NCBI GenBank assembly: GCA_013397695.1
Contig: VYZI01000074.1
Span: 1,425,143 to 1,489,142 of the forward strand
Reading direction: 5' to 3'
DNA length: 64,000 nucleotides
From: Centropus unirufus
Lineage: Eukaryota; Chordata; Aves; Cuculiformes; Centropidae
A program made the translations under genes and the position numbers. Of the stretch, positions 23,533 to 35,674 are shown one piece after another; position 1 is the first letter of the stretch; every line of letters starts with the position of its first letter. The notes under the pieces are model-generated. The model searched no databases. It worked only from the letters and a program-made list of their open reading frames with translations, and was not told the DNA's origin.

Positions 23533-26500
23533 TCTAATATTTTCTTGAAATGTACCTTCAAGTGTAATGTGAAAAGTACTGAACGTCCATATAAAGGAGA
23601 ATCCTCAGGTTTTCACTTACCATTTTCAATATAGCTCAAATCAGCTTCAGAATCATGTAAAAAAAAATCCCACCGACACCAAGAAAACAAACTGAATTGG
23701 AAGTGGAAATCTAATAAAAACATTCTCCTAGGATGTACTTTGGGCCCAGCTGATGTGGACTGCACAAACGGGATATCCAGGGAGGGAAATGAGCCTTTGA
23801 AACACTGGCCTTCATTTGGGCATGCTAAAAATAATTGATTTTTGAAGAGAAAACTTCTCAGGATGATATTTGATGGTTGACATTTTTTAAAGTTTAAAGA
23901 TTAAAGTTATTAATACTCCGGTAGGTGATTTGGAGATCTGCTTGTCTGATGCCGAGAGCTGCAACTCTTTGCTAATGAAATTTTCATCCCATTTCCTGAA
24001 TTATTGTATTAATACCAATGCCCAGTCATGATTGATAACGAACCTTGCCTCGGGACCAGAAGTGAACGAAAAGCGTCTTCGAATGTAAGTTTAGATTTTA
24101 ACATTTCTATGGTTATTTGATCTGCTTGTGAGACTCAACTGCGTGGCCACTGCAGTCCTTCTTTATCTCACTTGTCAGAACTCCTGTTGCAATGGAAACT
24201 GGCTGCTTGGTGGTGGGTGGATTGGCAGTTTGGAGATGGCGTGCAGACACAATTCCCCGCTTTCATGTGTCGCTATCAAAGGTGAACGAGCAGTTCTGTT
24301 ATTGCTCTTGCTGCTGCTCCGCTCGTGCTCTCTGATTCACTTGTCTTGTTTGAAATTCAGATTGAGCCATCTGATAGAGGACCGTGTCATCTTGTGTACT
24401 TGCACAGCATCTAATACAATGGGGCCTGGTTACTAATTGGGGCTTTTGGGTGCTCACACAATAGAGATAATTAGTAATAAATGTACAGCTGTAATAGCAA
24501 GTGGTGTTCCCAGTGTGCAATACAATGCATGATGGTTGAGTTCCTGTGTGCTCTTTCAGTTCCTATTGAATGTAGCTGAGAAATCATCCTTCTTCTTTCT
24601 TTGCCTCTGTGGTCTTGGCTAGAGGAGCTCTCTCTGTTCTGGTGTTGTATGCTTAGGCTGTTAATACCTTAATTTCTTAAAAATATAAATGGTCAGGGCA
24701 CATACAAATAGTATTCAGAAAGGCACTGATCAGCAGATAACAAGATTTCTCCAAGAAGCCATGAAGTGTCACCTGGAGAAAACATAAAGCCTGATGTTAA
24801 GCACATGAATGTATACTTTTGAAGTTAAGTAATCAAACAAAAAACCCTAACCAGCCAACCAGAACCCCATATTAAATAAATAAATTCAATTTTAAATGAA
24901 ATTCATGAATTGAGCTTCACCAAAACCTTGGTATGGTTGCCTGTCTCTTTGGCTCATTGCACATTTTTGATCAGGTGCTCATAGAACACTTGTGGTTGTC
25001 AGTCCATCCTAGATGAAATTGCTTCTGTCTTACGTGAGTAATAAATAGAGTCTTGATATATTCTGTTGTTTGGACCACATTAAGAGTTGGTTTTCCAATA
25101 GTTTAATAAATTGGAGGGTGGAGGTGTTTTCAGGCTTTCAGCTTAAAAAACCTAAACAAAAAACCCCTTTCAAAACAGACATATCTGGCTCAGTCTAAAT
25201 GTCTTTCACACACAGAACACTTGTTCAGCTTCTAGTTAGGCAATTATATTTTTGTGAAACCCATGGCAAATGGGTCTACATTGAGGTCATTTATTGTCCT
25301 GAGACCAAGGTTTTCTTTTGTCTTCAAAGCAAGCACATGCTATTTCCCAGTGGCTCTCTGGAGTGAGGTAATTGTGCTTCCTGGTAGCGTTTGATTGGAA
25401 ATCATGCAGTTGTAAGCCTTGGCGCTGTCCCTTTAATTTAGAATTTGTGGTATAAACAGCTAACAAATTGGGACAAATTTTAAAAATGATGAAGAGGGGG
25501 ATCGTTGGAGAAGGGATGTAACATTAGTGCTGTGGCTTGCAGGAACAGGAGTCTCACACCTAGGGGTTGGTGGGCTACCCAGCTGCCTATTCCCAAGTAA
25601 ATTTCCATAGGTTTTGTTTTCAGTGAAAGATCCAGAGGAAGTGATGGTGTGTGAGCCTTAGTTTTGATGTTTGAGTAATAAATTTTGATGGGATTTTCTG
25701 TATGTTGTCTGAAACTGCAGATGTTCCAGGTGGCTGAAAACAAAGCTTTTATTTGTTTAGAGTTTTTTTTTAAATTTTTCATTTAAAAGCTTTGTAAGAT
25801 CTTTTTTTTGGTCCCACTTTTGTAATGATGATGCAAGTATGGTTAATTCAGCTTATTTATAAAATTAAAAGTCAAATAGTGCATATAGTTTTTTTTTTCT
25901 TTTTCCTCTTGCTTACACGCCTCTTCTTCTCTCCCCCTGGTTTCTTTAATTTTTGAGAAAAACGCAGCATGGTCTTTTTAATTAGTTTTAGTCTTGAATA
26001 AATTTATGTGGTTTGAAAAATGAGTGTTGTCTGTAGATTATTCTTCCTTCCAAAGACCTGGCGCCAAGTTATCTATTTGACCGTATATTGAATTATTTTT
26101 TTCATAAAGCATCTCATGTGCAGCTTTCAGCTCTTCTAATGTTGCATTGATTTAATATACCACCTCCACCCCACCCCCCCTTAGGTTTTCTGCTCATATA
26201 TGTCTCTCTTGTTTTCTTCCGACTGATCTGCAACATCTTGAAGCGCTCATCTTTTATGTGGAGAAACGCTAGTTGAGCTGGTCTGTAATGAATTATGATT
26301 ATAGTCGTAACGCTGAAAGGAAGTATTAATTTAAGCTGCAGGGGTGGCACTGGGCTCCTGTGGTCGGATCTGATTTCCAGAGGCAGGATCTGTGCAGACA
26401 ACAGGACAGCTGCCTGCGTAGACCATTTGCCTGCAGGGTTTCTGGGGGATGCTTGCTGCTTTGTTTTGACAGCAGGGATCTTGTGGGCATTGCTTGTAAG

Positions 26501-27186
26501 AGCAACGGTGAAGTTTAGAGAAGACTACTGATAGCTTATTGTTTCTTCATAATCAGGACTTTCCAAGGAGAAATGGATGAGTTATGAAAAGTACTGCCGT
26601 CTCCCCCCCATATAACCAAGGACTTTTCCAAGAATGCAAAATGCTTTCAAAAAATTTGGGTGTGGATGGTGGAACACCTATAACGTTTTAATCAAGTGTT
26701 TCCCTATTCTGTGCTGCCAAAGCAAATGTGCTGCAATCCAAAAGGGTTGTTCTGGGAAGAGTGATGTCCCTCTGCGATTTGTATCGGTGGCTTTTCGTGA
26801 AATGTTGTGAACTTGTAGAACCATTGGACTAACTTGACAGTTTGTAGCTCTCCTGTGTTCTTCTTGGGTTGGCTTTCTGTGATTTTGGTTTTCCTCAGGA
26901 GAACTTCTGTTAGTGACACTTGTGCTTTTAGCCCATCTGTGTGCAAGGTGCAAGGAAAGGATCAGTAGAAGAAAGCTCAGCTTCAGGTCACGCTCTCAGT
27001 TTTGGTGTGGACCACCAAGGGGTTTGGTCATGGCATGATCAAGCATATGATCAATTATGGTAGCTCATGTGGCAATTAGTAAAACTGTCATAACTCAGGT
27101 TTGACTGAGACAGTGAACTTGGACTTCATTTTATGTCGGTTTGTCTTGTATGCGTATTTTTTGGCCTGTCCTGGTGTTTCTTGTCT

Positions 27187-27316
27187 CATAGAATCATAGA
27201 ATGGTTTGGGTTGGAAGGGACCTTTAAAGTTCAGCCGGTTCCAACCCTGGTGCCATGGGCAAGGACATCTCCCGCTCTATCAGACTGATCAGAGCCCCAT
27301 CCAACCTGGTCTCATC
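27187..27316 (-). mobile_element. CR1 LINE, 3' end fragment, antisense
   Basis: The + strand starts with catagaatcatagaatggtt, then gggttggaagggaccttt and the accctggtgccatgggcaagg block. It is cut at about 27316 within ccatccaacctggtct. It lies about 380 bases from another antisense CR1 copy. Confidence 0.93.
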
Positions 27317-27694
27317 ATTTGATCACATCTTGATAAATACATTGTTTTTTCACTGGACTTACAGAGTACAATCACATCTTGTTGGTTCCAAAAAGAGAGG
27401 ATAGAGAGGTCTAAATTAATGACTTGGGATCCCAAAGACTGTCATAATGTATACAAATTTTTAGGAAATTTGTATGTCTGCAACGGAAGCAAGTTCACAA
27501 ATTACTGGTGGCAGTGTAGTAAACTTTGGGGTTTTCTTTGTGCCTAATGTGAGAGCAATGTATCTTGCCTAAACTTATCAGTGTTTTATTAAAAAGTGTC
27601 TCAGTAGCTGGCTGGGCCGTGGCAGTTCTGCAGTGTTGGATAACCGGGGATGACTAGGATGGGTGTTTCTTTTGAATGAAGCTCTGCAGTCTTC

Positions 27695-28057
27695 ATGGAA
27701 TCACAGAATGGGTTGAGTTTGAAAGAACCCTAAAGCCCATCCAGTTCCAATCCCCTGCCATGGGCAGGGACACCTCCCACCAGCCCAGACTGCCATCCAA
27801 CCTGGCCTTGAACACCTCCAGGGAAGGGGGCAACCACAGCTTCCCTGGGCAACCTGGGCCAGTTCCTCACCACCCTCAGCGTGAAGAATTTCTTCCTGAT
27901 GTCTAGTCTAAGTTTTACCTCAATTTAAAGCCATTACCCCATTTAAAGCCATTCTCTCTCATCCTGTCACTCCTTGCCCTTGTAAAAAGTCCCTCCCCAG
28001 CTTTCCTGTAGCCCCTTCAGGTACTGGGAAGCTGCTCTAAGCTCTCCTTGGAGTCTT
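27695..28057 (-). mobile_element. CR1 LINE, 5'-truncated, antisense
   Basis: The + strand runs from catggaatcacagaatgggt through the cccatccagttccaatccc, ggacacctcccaccagcc, cttgaacacctccaggga, ttcctcaccaccctcagcg and aagtccctccccagctttcc blocks. Within it a 12-base unit, atttaaagccat, occurs twice (near 27924 and 27939), suggesting a small internal duplication. The plus-strand open frame at 27676-27906 is a shadow of the element. Confidence 0.93.
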
Positions 28058-28471
28058 CTAGTTTATGCTAGGCAAAATTCTGGTCTGCATAATAAAGGAA
28101 AAACGAGAGTAAAAAAATCTCTTCTAAATCTAACTGAATTACCGTCATGTATTTCTTACAACAGTAAAACCTCTGCTATTTTTAATGGATTTTTCAGGCA
28201 TCAATTTTTCTGGGCACGGCAACATTCTTTGATATATATATTCTGAACTTTTCACTTTGAAATATTTTCTTTGTGATAATTGCAGTGAACTAAATTATCT
28301 GCTTTTCTGAAGCAATAGGTTTAAACTTATCTGTAAAAAAAAATCCCTCGAAAATGCTTTTTTATAATGTCTGTCATGATTGCTTTCTTTTTTAGCACCA
28401 TATAAGTCAAAATAGTAGAGATTTAGAGGCTATAACTTTAGGTTATAATATCTTAACCACTGCCTTTGCAG

Positions 28472-28607
28472 GTACATGATGCTGATTGACGGCAAGAATG
28501 AGGTTTATATGATTGATAGAGACAACTCGATTTTTCATGTAGCTAATCTGGAATTCCCGTTTCGTAAAGATCTTCGTGCACATCTAATGAACACGCTTCT
28601 GGACGGG
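28472..28607 (+). CDS. RNGTT: RNGTT coding exon: from motif I arginine to the first half of motif III
   Basis: The first base (G) completes the arginine codon of KxDGxR. Then YMMLIDGKNEVYMIDRDNSI, FHVANLEFPFRKDLRAHLMN and TLLDG are read over 45 codons, ending in phase 0. This is the core of the nucleotidyltransferase fold. The exon stops exactly after Asp-Gly of motif III (DGE), whose glutamate opens the exon at 35603. Compared with the mammalian protein as I recall it, the changes are few and conservative (for example AHLMN where mammals have MHLSN). The donor is GTAAGG. Frames continuing past 28607 to 28685 are intron read-through. Confidence 0.98.
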
Positions 28608-29865
28608 GTAAGGAGCCTAGTGTTCATTTATTGTAACGATTTCAGTGCCTTCTGCTTTTGTTCAGAAACAGGGCCAAATTTTTAGGCCTGGCTCAGTGAA
28701 TCGTGTGATTTCAGGAGCAATATAGATTGAATCACCGGCTGCATGGGGGAATCATTTCATAAGTCATTTCTTATCTATGGAATAGCAGCGATGACTGCTC
28801 TGGGGGGAGCTGTTTGTCTTTGAAATAAATCAAGGTAGCAAGATGACATTCTCTGCATATGAGGAAACGCTGGAAGAGAAGCTAAGGAAATAAATGCCAG
28901 AACCTCATCTCTTGTTACAGTTTTGTACTTTGATTCCATAAACATGGTAAATTTAATGCAGTTGATGTAAATATTTCCAAAATTAGATAAGATTTTCATC
29001 TTCTTGTTAGACTTGGGAATTGATGTCTTCACCTCTGTCACCTTTATTTTCTGCTCACCGGAATTATTGACTGTGGTCTAGAAATGGCTTTGTTCCATTT
29101 CTTCTAAGATTAAAACATTTCTAAGCTGTCATACTAATTTAAATTATGCAAACTTGCTGGTTAACTTTGCAAGCTCTTGAAAAATCAGGCTGTAAAACAT
29201 CTTTATTTCTTGGTTGAAGGCTGACCTGGAGTCTTCCTGGTCAACTTTTCAGAGCAGTAGCACAGGAAGAGATTCCTCGTGTCTTGACATTCCTGTTTTA
29301 GATGAGCAAAAGAACATCATTAGCTCTTATACTAAATACCTGTCAAGGCAGATAAATGCAGTTTTTCTATCATGTTGTAGTAGCACTGGATGTTCTCTGC
29401 GCTGCTGTCACTCTAACTGAATCTCTGTGATGATTTTAATATTGGTCTTCTGAGGCCTAGTGCACCTTTCAGATAGGGGAGACCATATTGTCATCATTAA
29501 CATTTTCTCTACTTTCTCAGGCCGTTGTTGTCAGTATTCTTCTGGAAGTGTCACTCTGAGTGCTCTGTCTTACTGAATACCCATTTACCCATGAAGCATG
29601 TACAAATCCAATCTGTGAGGGCAATTATTGCAAGGAACAATGTATCGTCTCAGGGACAGAGGAGCCAGAGAATGGAGTATTTTCTGCCACCTCTTCTTCA
29701 ATGGAAAAATGAGACTGTGATGCAAGAAATGCCATGCTGTCAGCTCAAAAGTGGTTGCACAAGCTGTCATGTCTGGTAGGAGCCTCTTCAGCCAGGCAGC
29801 TTCCTAATGATGTACATAATAATATTCTTAATGACACACATTAGGTTCTGTACTGTTGAGCTGAA

Positions 29866-29963
29866 AAGCCTGGTCTGGTGGGAGGTGGTCCTGCCCACGG
29901 CAGGGGGTTGGAACTGGATGATCCTTGAGGTCCCTTCCAACCTATCCTATGATTCTATGATAA
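29866..29963 (+). mobile_element. CR1 LINE, 3' end fragment
   Basis: About 100 bases with aagcctggtctggtgggagg, ggttggaactggatgatcct, gaggtcccttccaacctatc and a cctatgattctatgata tail. It is well preserved and so may be a younger copy. It is sense to RNGTT. Confidence 0.93.
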
Positions 29964-32849
29964 TTTTTTTTTCCTCATGCTCTTTCTAAGGTTCTTGAAA
30001 GGCAGTGGCTTGCCAGTGTCCATATGGTGCAGTCCGAGGTGTTCTTCAGGAAAACTCATTTCTTTCACCTTTCAAACCAGATAATGCCATTGGGGTGGCT
30101 GATCTGTAGATGGTGGATGACAGGGATGCACGTACTTTGAAATACGTGCACAAACGTGGCTGTGGACTATGATGTGTTTCCCACATTTATAGTTGAAATC
30201 TCTTAAGAATAAATGAAGTTACTCTCTTACCTGGGACATAAACTATAACTTGACTTAATTTGTTCTCAAGAAGTTTGACTTACAGTGCCTTCCAGTACTT
30301 CACTTCAGTGTCATAAAATTAATCTTACCATGATTCCCTCCCCCAGGTTTTCAGGAAGTGGAAAGCAAAATGACATTAAATGAACAAGGATTGGTTGAGT
30401 GAGGCACCTTGAGATAAAACTAAAACCTTTCAATAGATAAATACTTTTTTCGTAGTATGGATTTCTAAATTTATTTAAATATGATCAGTTAAAAAAAGAG
30501 AAAGCAGAAAAAACCCTTGATGGAATATTTGTAGTTTCACTTGAAATTCAACGGGTTTAAGAATAAAATTTGTGTATTTGAAGCATCAGAGCAGCTTACA
30601 TTTGTAATTTATTTATTTAATGCTGGTGCCAAATGATAATTTCCATGACTCTTCCTTTATTCTGGATATATGCACGATTTCTTCCTTTTTGTTTTAATCC
30701 GCTGGAAGAAAAAATTGGCTTTTTTTGTGTTAACACCAATTAACTTTGTTAATTAGTGCTAAAGGGCTGTCAACGTTAACTCTTCAGCTACAGGTTGAAG
30801 TAGCTCATACTTGCTGCCCTTGAAGTAGCTTTCTCACTTTCAAAGTACAGAGTGAGGCGGCCCAATTTGCGTTGCTTTAGCTTAATCTTCAAAAGTAGGA
30901 GAAAGAAGGGAAGAGGGAACGGAGATGAGTGCTGCGCAGCAAAACAACTGCTGTTAAGGGTACAAAACGGTAGGTGATTTCCCCGGACTTTGTTTAGCAT
31001 GGCAGTGTGTATAAAACTTTCATAACGGCAATTTCCATGAATTCAGTGAGCTGTTAACTTGCTGTAAGGCTTCTGGTGCAAGCCTTTCATGTGGTTGTCT
31101 TTGAGAATTTCAAACGCATTCGTGGTTCACTCCAGGCTGGAAGTGCTTGCAAACAGGTATTACTATGATCGGTTATGTCTTGGGTGATGAGAGATCTCCT
31201 GCAGTACTCTGCGCTCATCTCCAGCTCCTCGGTTGTGATTCTTTTTCCTGGCTTGGAAGAAAGTTTTCTGCAAAGCTCATTAAAGCTGATTTGAATATTA
31301 CCTACAGGTGACTGGTATAATATTAAGTATTCCTTTAGAAGCCAAGTGTTTTGCATCCATACTGCTGTCTGAGGGAGTGAATAGATTTTTGTTCAAGTGT
31401 TTTGGCTGGCATGCAAGAAAACTAATTAGTTATTTTCAGGAACTTTCTTGGCATTCTGCTTAGCTTTGGAATAGTTGAGTGAAAAATGCAGAAGCATTCT
31501 TAGGTTTGAAATACTTTTTTACATTTTATGACCACTTTATATGGTTTTTTTAATTCATACATAAGATATTATTCACACTTGAAGACTTAGGAGGGCCAAA
31601 AGTGGAGAGTGAGATTAATTTATGTGCTTTTTTTTATCCTCACTTATTTGTAAGCTTTCTCAGAAATGGCAGAACTTAGAACATTTTGAGTATGCAAAGG
31701 CTGGCACTACATGCAAAGTAGATCTAAAAACAAAATTAAAGCTCTCTATTTCTGAAATACAGCAGTGGTGAAAATTTTGCTGAAGGTAAACAGACAAAAG
31801 AAAGGCAAGGTGCAGAATGAAAAGGAGCAATAAACACAAGTGTGATTAGATCTGATTCCACGCTCTGTATCAACAAAACACGCATTCTGTAAGTGGCTGG
31901 CAAAATGAGATCCTTTGCTTCGTGATTAAGTTTTGGATTATTTTAAGTTCAAGTTGCTGGCTTCGGGTATGTGATTCAAGGGGGAAAAAAGAAAGTCCAT
32001 GAACTTGTTCCAGTGTTCTGCTTTTGGTACACGTCCAGCTAAAAAGTTCTTAGCGCAGTTGGTCCTTCTGCTACTCTGCGAGACAATGCTTTGCAGCACC
32101 AGGAGATTAGGAAAAGGAGATTAACACCATCATAGTCTTGTTAGATTACATGGAGGAACCTGGCCACTGGGCCTTGTTCTGTGGGCCTGCAGGTTAAGCT
32201 CGTACTAGCAGGTAATGGACAAGCGGTGAAGATCTTACATGCTGGCTGGGGTAATTTCAAAACACAATAGTGACTCTAAATTTAGGAGAGGTCTATAAAA
32301 GGAAATGGATTGCTGCAGGTGTGTCTTATGGATACTTTTGTGTTCTATTATCACATGAGTGGTTTTAGATTTAAGTTTTTAGTTATCTAAAAATTGGCTT
32401 CACTATAGCCCTGGTACAGTATCAGGTTGTTACTCAGATCAGAGTGAGTGAATTTGAATGCGGTCATTTCTCAAACACTACATTTTCCCAGCAGTCTGTG
32501 AACTTGCCTTTGAGGTCCGATCCCTGAGGTATTTTTAAAATTCCCATCATTTCAAGAACGATTTCAAAATCAGACTGCTAAGTAATGATGTGTTAGAGTA
32601 TTTCTGATCTGAATCATTCTTCTGATTGCTTTAAAGCTTTTGCCTTATGACAGTTGTATTGGCATTACTAATAGAGCAGTGAACGTTGTCGTGATGGAGA
32701 TGAGCAGCGCAGGAATCTGTCACCTCTGCTCCTAAGGCATGTTGGGCTATTGTTTATTTGCTCTGATAACTGGGATTTAAGATGGGATATGAAAAGAGAG
32801 CCAGAAGCAGAAAAGGAAGAAAAGTGGGGATGTGAGGGAAGGGGCTCAT

Positions 32850-33688
32850 TTGGAGGGACTTGAACAATCTGGAGAAGTGAGCCCCTGTGAACCTCATGAG
32901 GTTCAACAATGCCAAATGCAAGGTCCTACACCTGGATCAGGCGGTTCTCAGTTTCATTACAGGTTGGGGGATGATATGATTGAGAGCAGCCCTGGGGAGA
33001 AGGACTTGGGTGGGTACTGGTGGATGAGAAGCTGTACGTAGCCAGCCATGCTCACTTGCAGCACAGAAAGCCAACGGTACCCTGGGCTGCATCAAAAGCA
33101 GAGGGGCCAGCAGGTTGAAGGAGGTGATTCTGCCTCTCTACTCTGCTCTTGTGAGACCTCACCTGGAGTCCTGCATTCAGTTCTGGAGTTCTCAGCACAG
33201 GAAAGGTGTGGATCTGTTGGAGAGGGTCTGGAGGAGGGCCATGAAAATGGTTTGAGGGCTGGAGCTCCTCTGTTATGAGGACAGGCTGAGAGAGTTGGGG
33301 CTGTTCAGCCTGGAGAAGCGATAAGGGAAAGGCAAGGCTCCAGGGAGACCTTCTAGATGGCAACCTTCCAGTACTTAAAGGGGGCTAGAGGAAAACAGGG
33401 GACGAACTTTTTTGCAAGGCCTGTTGCTACAGGACAAGGAGTAATGGCTTTAAGGGAGGGTAGATCCTGGCTGGATAGAAGCACAAAATTTCTTACAATG
33501 AGGTTGGTGAAACACTGGAACAGGTTGCTCATGGAGGTGGTGGAGTCCTCATCCCTGGAAACATACAAGGTCAGGTGTGATGGGGCTCTGAGCAACCTGA
33601 TCTGGTTGATGATGTCCTTGCTTCCATGGGGGAGTTGGACGAGATGACCTATAAAGGTCCCTTCCAACCAAACCCATTCCTTGATTCC
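32850..33688 (+). mobile_element. CR1 LINE, 5'-truncated, with decayed 3' part of ORF2
   Basis: About 840 bases of CR1 in sense orientation. The order of blocks matches the element: aacctcatgaggttcaacaa near the left edge, then gagcagccctggggagaagg, the gcccatgaaaatggtttgagg-like region, gaggacaggctgagagagtt, cctggagaagcgataaggga and the cccttccaaccaaacccatt end with a decayed tail at about 33688. It would encode the C-terminal part of the CR1 reverse-transcriptase protein. The reading frame is broken into pieces in different frames (32832-33041, 33048-33278, 33357-33647), so it is inactive. Confidence 0.93.
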
Positions 33689-35602
33689 AGGACTTATCAG
33701 TAGTAGAGTCGAAAAGGCTTATACGTGTCTGAAGGAGAGAAAAAGTTTCTCTGTAAAACTAATTCTATGTTAAAACTGAACATACCAGAGAAGGTTTAAG
33801 AATAAATTCTTGGTTCTCTTGACTGTATTTTATAGTACTTCTTAAATTGAGTAGTCAGAGATTCAGATTTGGAAAATTAGGCATAAAATCGTGTAATACC
33901 AGAAACTGAAATGTTTGCAGGGTAGGGTTTTGCGTACAAATGCTGGTTTTACATCAAAGCTGAGGCTCCGGATATGCTTGCTGAGGAGCTGAGTCCTTAA
34001 AGCTTAGATGTGTTCAATTAAATGTATTTTTAAAAATCATTTTACCAACTCATGTGATTGAAACTTCAAAGAAATATGGTAGCATTCTTTTGTTTCAATT
34101 TTACTTTTCTTTTCACTTGATTACTATTGGGAATTCTTCTGGGTGGAATTTTGGGTTTTTTTCTTTTTTTCTTCCTCTCTTCCTTCTGCACTTTACATGC
34201 TTCTTAGTCTGAATGTTGTGCCTCTTTCTCTGTCAGGGTGTACCTACTCCACCTGTTCTTGCAGTTATGAAGTTTATGCTTCAAGAAGGCATTTTTTTTT
34301 TTTTTACAACTGCTTGCTTATTTTTCAAAGCCAAGAGCCATTAAATACTGGGTACAATTCAATAAACTTGGTATGGCTGCAGGCTGAAAATCAGCCTTAC
34401 ATTGAGGCTCTTGTTTGGGTTTACTTTGTAGAAGTTACGGATCTTGAGAGAATTTAAAAGGTTGTAAAATGTGAAAATGCTACTGACCTAGCAAGAAACA
34501 AACTAAGCTAATTTGAGGTGATATAATGTTCTCTTTTGGAATAATTCTTGAGCTCACAGTTTTGTTTTCATCATGTTATTATGAAATATTTTCACCTTTT
34601 CCAACTGTTTTGTCTTCTATGTGTGAATTTGGAATTTTAACTGGGTATTGGCAGCAAAAAATCCTTAGCTGATAGAACTGATCTGTTAGCCAAGAATAGG
34701 GCAAGGGGAAAGGGGCGGGGGGAAGATTGATTGCATTTAGAGAAGCGAATGTTTTAAAGTCTTCTATGAAGAAGATCTACCAACTGGTTGATTGTTACCA
34801 TTTTCAGTCATGACTAATGTACATGAAACTAAATATTCTTTATTTGTTAACCAAACTAATGAACAAGGTATAATTAATGTCCTAGGAAGCCTGAGTTAGA
34901 GATGTAAGCCCCGGCATGCAAGATGTAGATATTTTTGTGTGTACCATTAAGCTCAGGAACACTTTCTTGTTTAGGTGTTGATTGTTAATAGCCTTTACTC
35001 TAGCGGACATAGTTTCAAGCTGGCTGACCAGTTTATATTGAATGTTAACTAATTTAGTGTGATACACATAGTGTTTGTCATGTATCCATTGGAAGCAACT
35101 CCTGTTTAGTCACAATGCCACATTCAAGCTAATTGCATTGTTTCTGCTGCCAAGGATGCTGGAAAGGTGGGGAGAGACAACCCAAACATAGAAAATGAAA
35201 GTTAATACCTTCCTTTCTTCGTAAGGTCCTTCCTGTTGTAGGTGAGACTTCCAAAAATGCTTGGTTGACATAAAATTGTGGTTCTTTTTAACAGCCAATT
35301 ATTCACTTGGGAAAGGGAGTGATCTCCAAAGCTGTGGGGAAACTAATCTATAAATGTTGCAGATGAGAACGTGGAGCCTTAGTTCAGCTTCTTGGCTTAT
35401 TCTCGAATGCTTCACAAGAGACATTTAAGAGCACAATAAAGTTGATCATCTTGACCTGTTGTAAAACCTTTTTCATAGTAAAGATGTGTCCATTGTTTGA
35501 TTGCATTGCACTGACTTGTAAGGGCGAGCTCAGAGGTATAAATGTGTTGGCAATGGTTTATATTACTGAAATAAATGTAAACGTCATCTCTTTTCTTTTA
35601 AG

Positions 35603-35674
35603 GAAATGATCATCGACAAGGTTAATGGACAGGTTGTCCCTCGGTACTTGATATATGACATTATTAAGTTTAAT
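35603..35674 (+). CDS. RNGTT: RNGTT coding exon: motif III glutamate and motif IIIa
   Basis: This 24-codon, phase 0-0 exon reads EMIIDKVNGQVVPRYLIYDI and IKFN. Its first codon is the glutamate of the DGE motif III of the guanylyltransferase. PRYLIYDIIKF is motif IIIa, which in this superfamily packs against the guanine nucleotide. Because its length is a multiple of three, skipping it would keep the frame but would remove both the motif III acid and motif IIIa. The acceptor is TTTTAAG and the donor GTGAGT is strong. Confidence 0.98.

Larger units (their letters stand above)
9750..28471 (+). other. RNGTT: RNGTT intron of about 18.7 kb
   Basis: The donor is GTAAGT and the acceptor is CTTTGCAG at 28464-28471. 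The intron contains CR1 fragments (10895-10991 and 20443-20516 on +; 12634-12790, 27187-27316 and 27695-28057 on -), a 16-bp near-perfect inverted repeat at 15519-15551, a 19-base direct repeat (12190 and 12249), a T-run of 16 at 18793-18808 and the assembly gap at 23448-23532. A G+C-richer stretch lies at about 22160-22790. Between these, including 12800-15500, 15560-20440 and 23540-27180, I see AT-rich sequence with no recognisable gene. Confidence 0.93.
28608..35602 (+). other. RNGTT: RNGTT intron of about 7.0 kb
   Basis: The donor is GTAAGG and the acceptor is a pyrimidine tract with TTTTAAG. The intron contains two sense CR1 copies (29866-29963 and 32850-33688). The stretches 28620-29850, 29970-32840 and 33700-35590 are AT-rich intron with no recognisable gene. 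A T-run lies near 34291-34303. Confidence 0.94.

Noticed and set aside
23262..23634. Frames crossing the run of N
   Set aside because: They are artefacts of translating an assembly gap.
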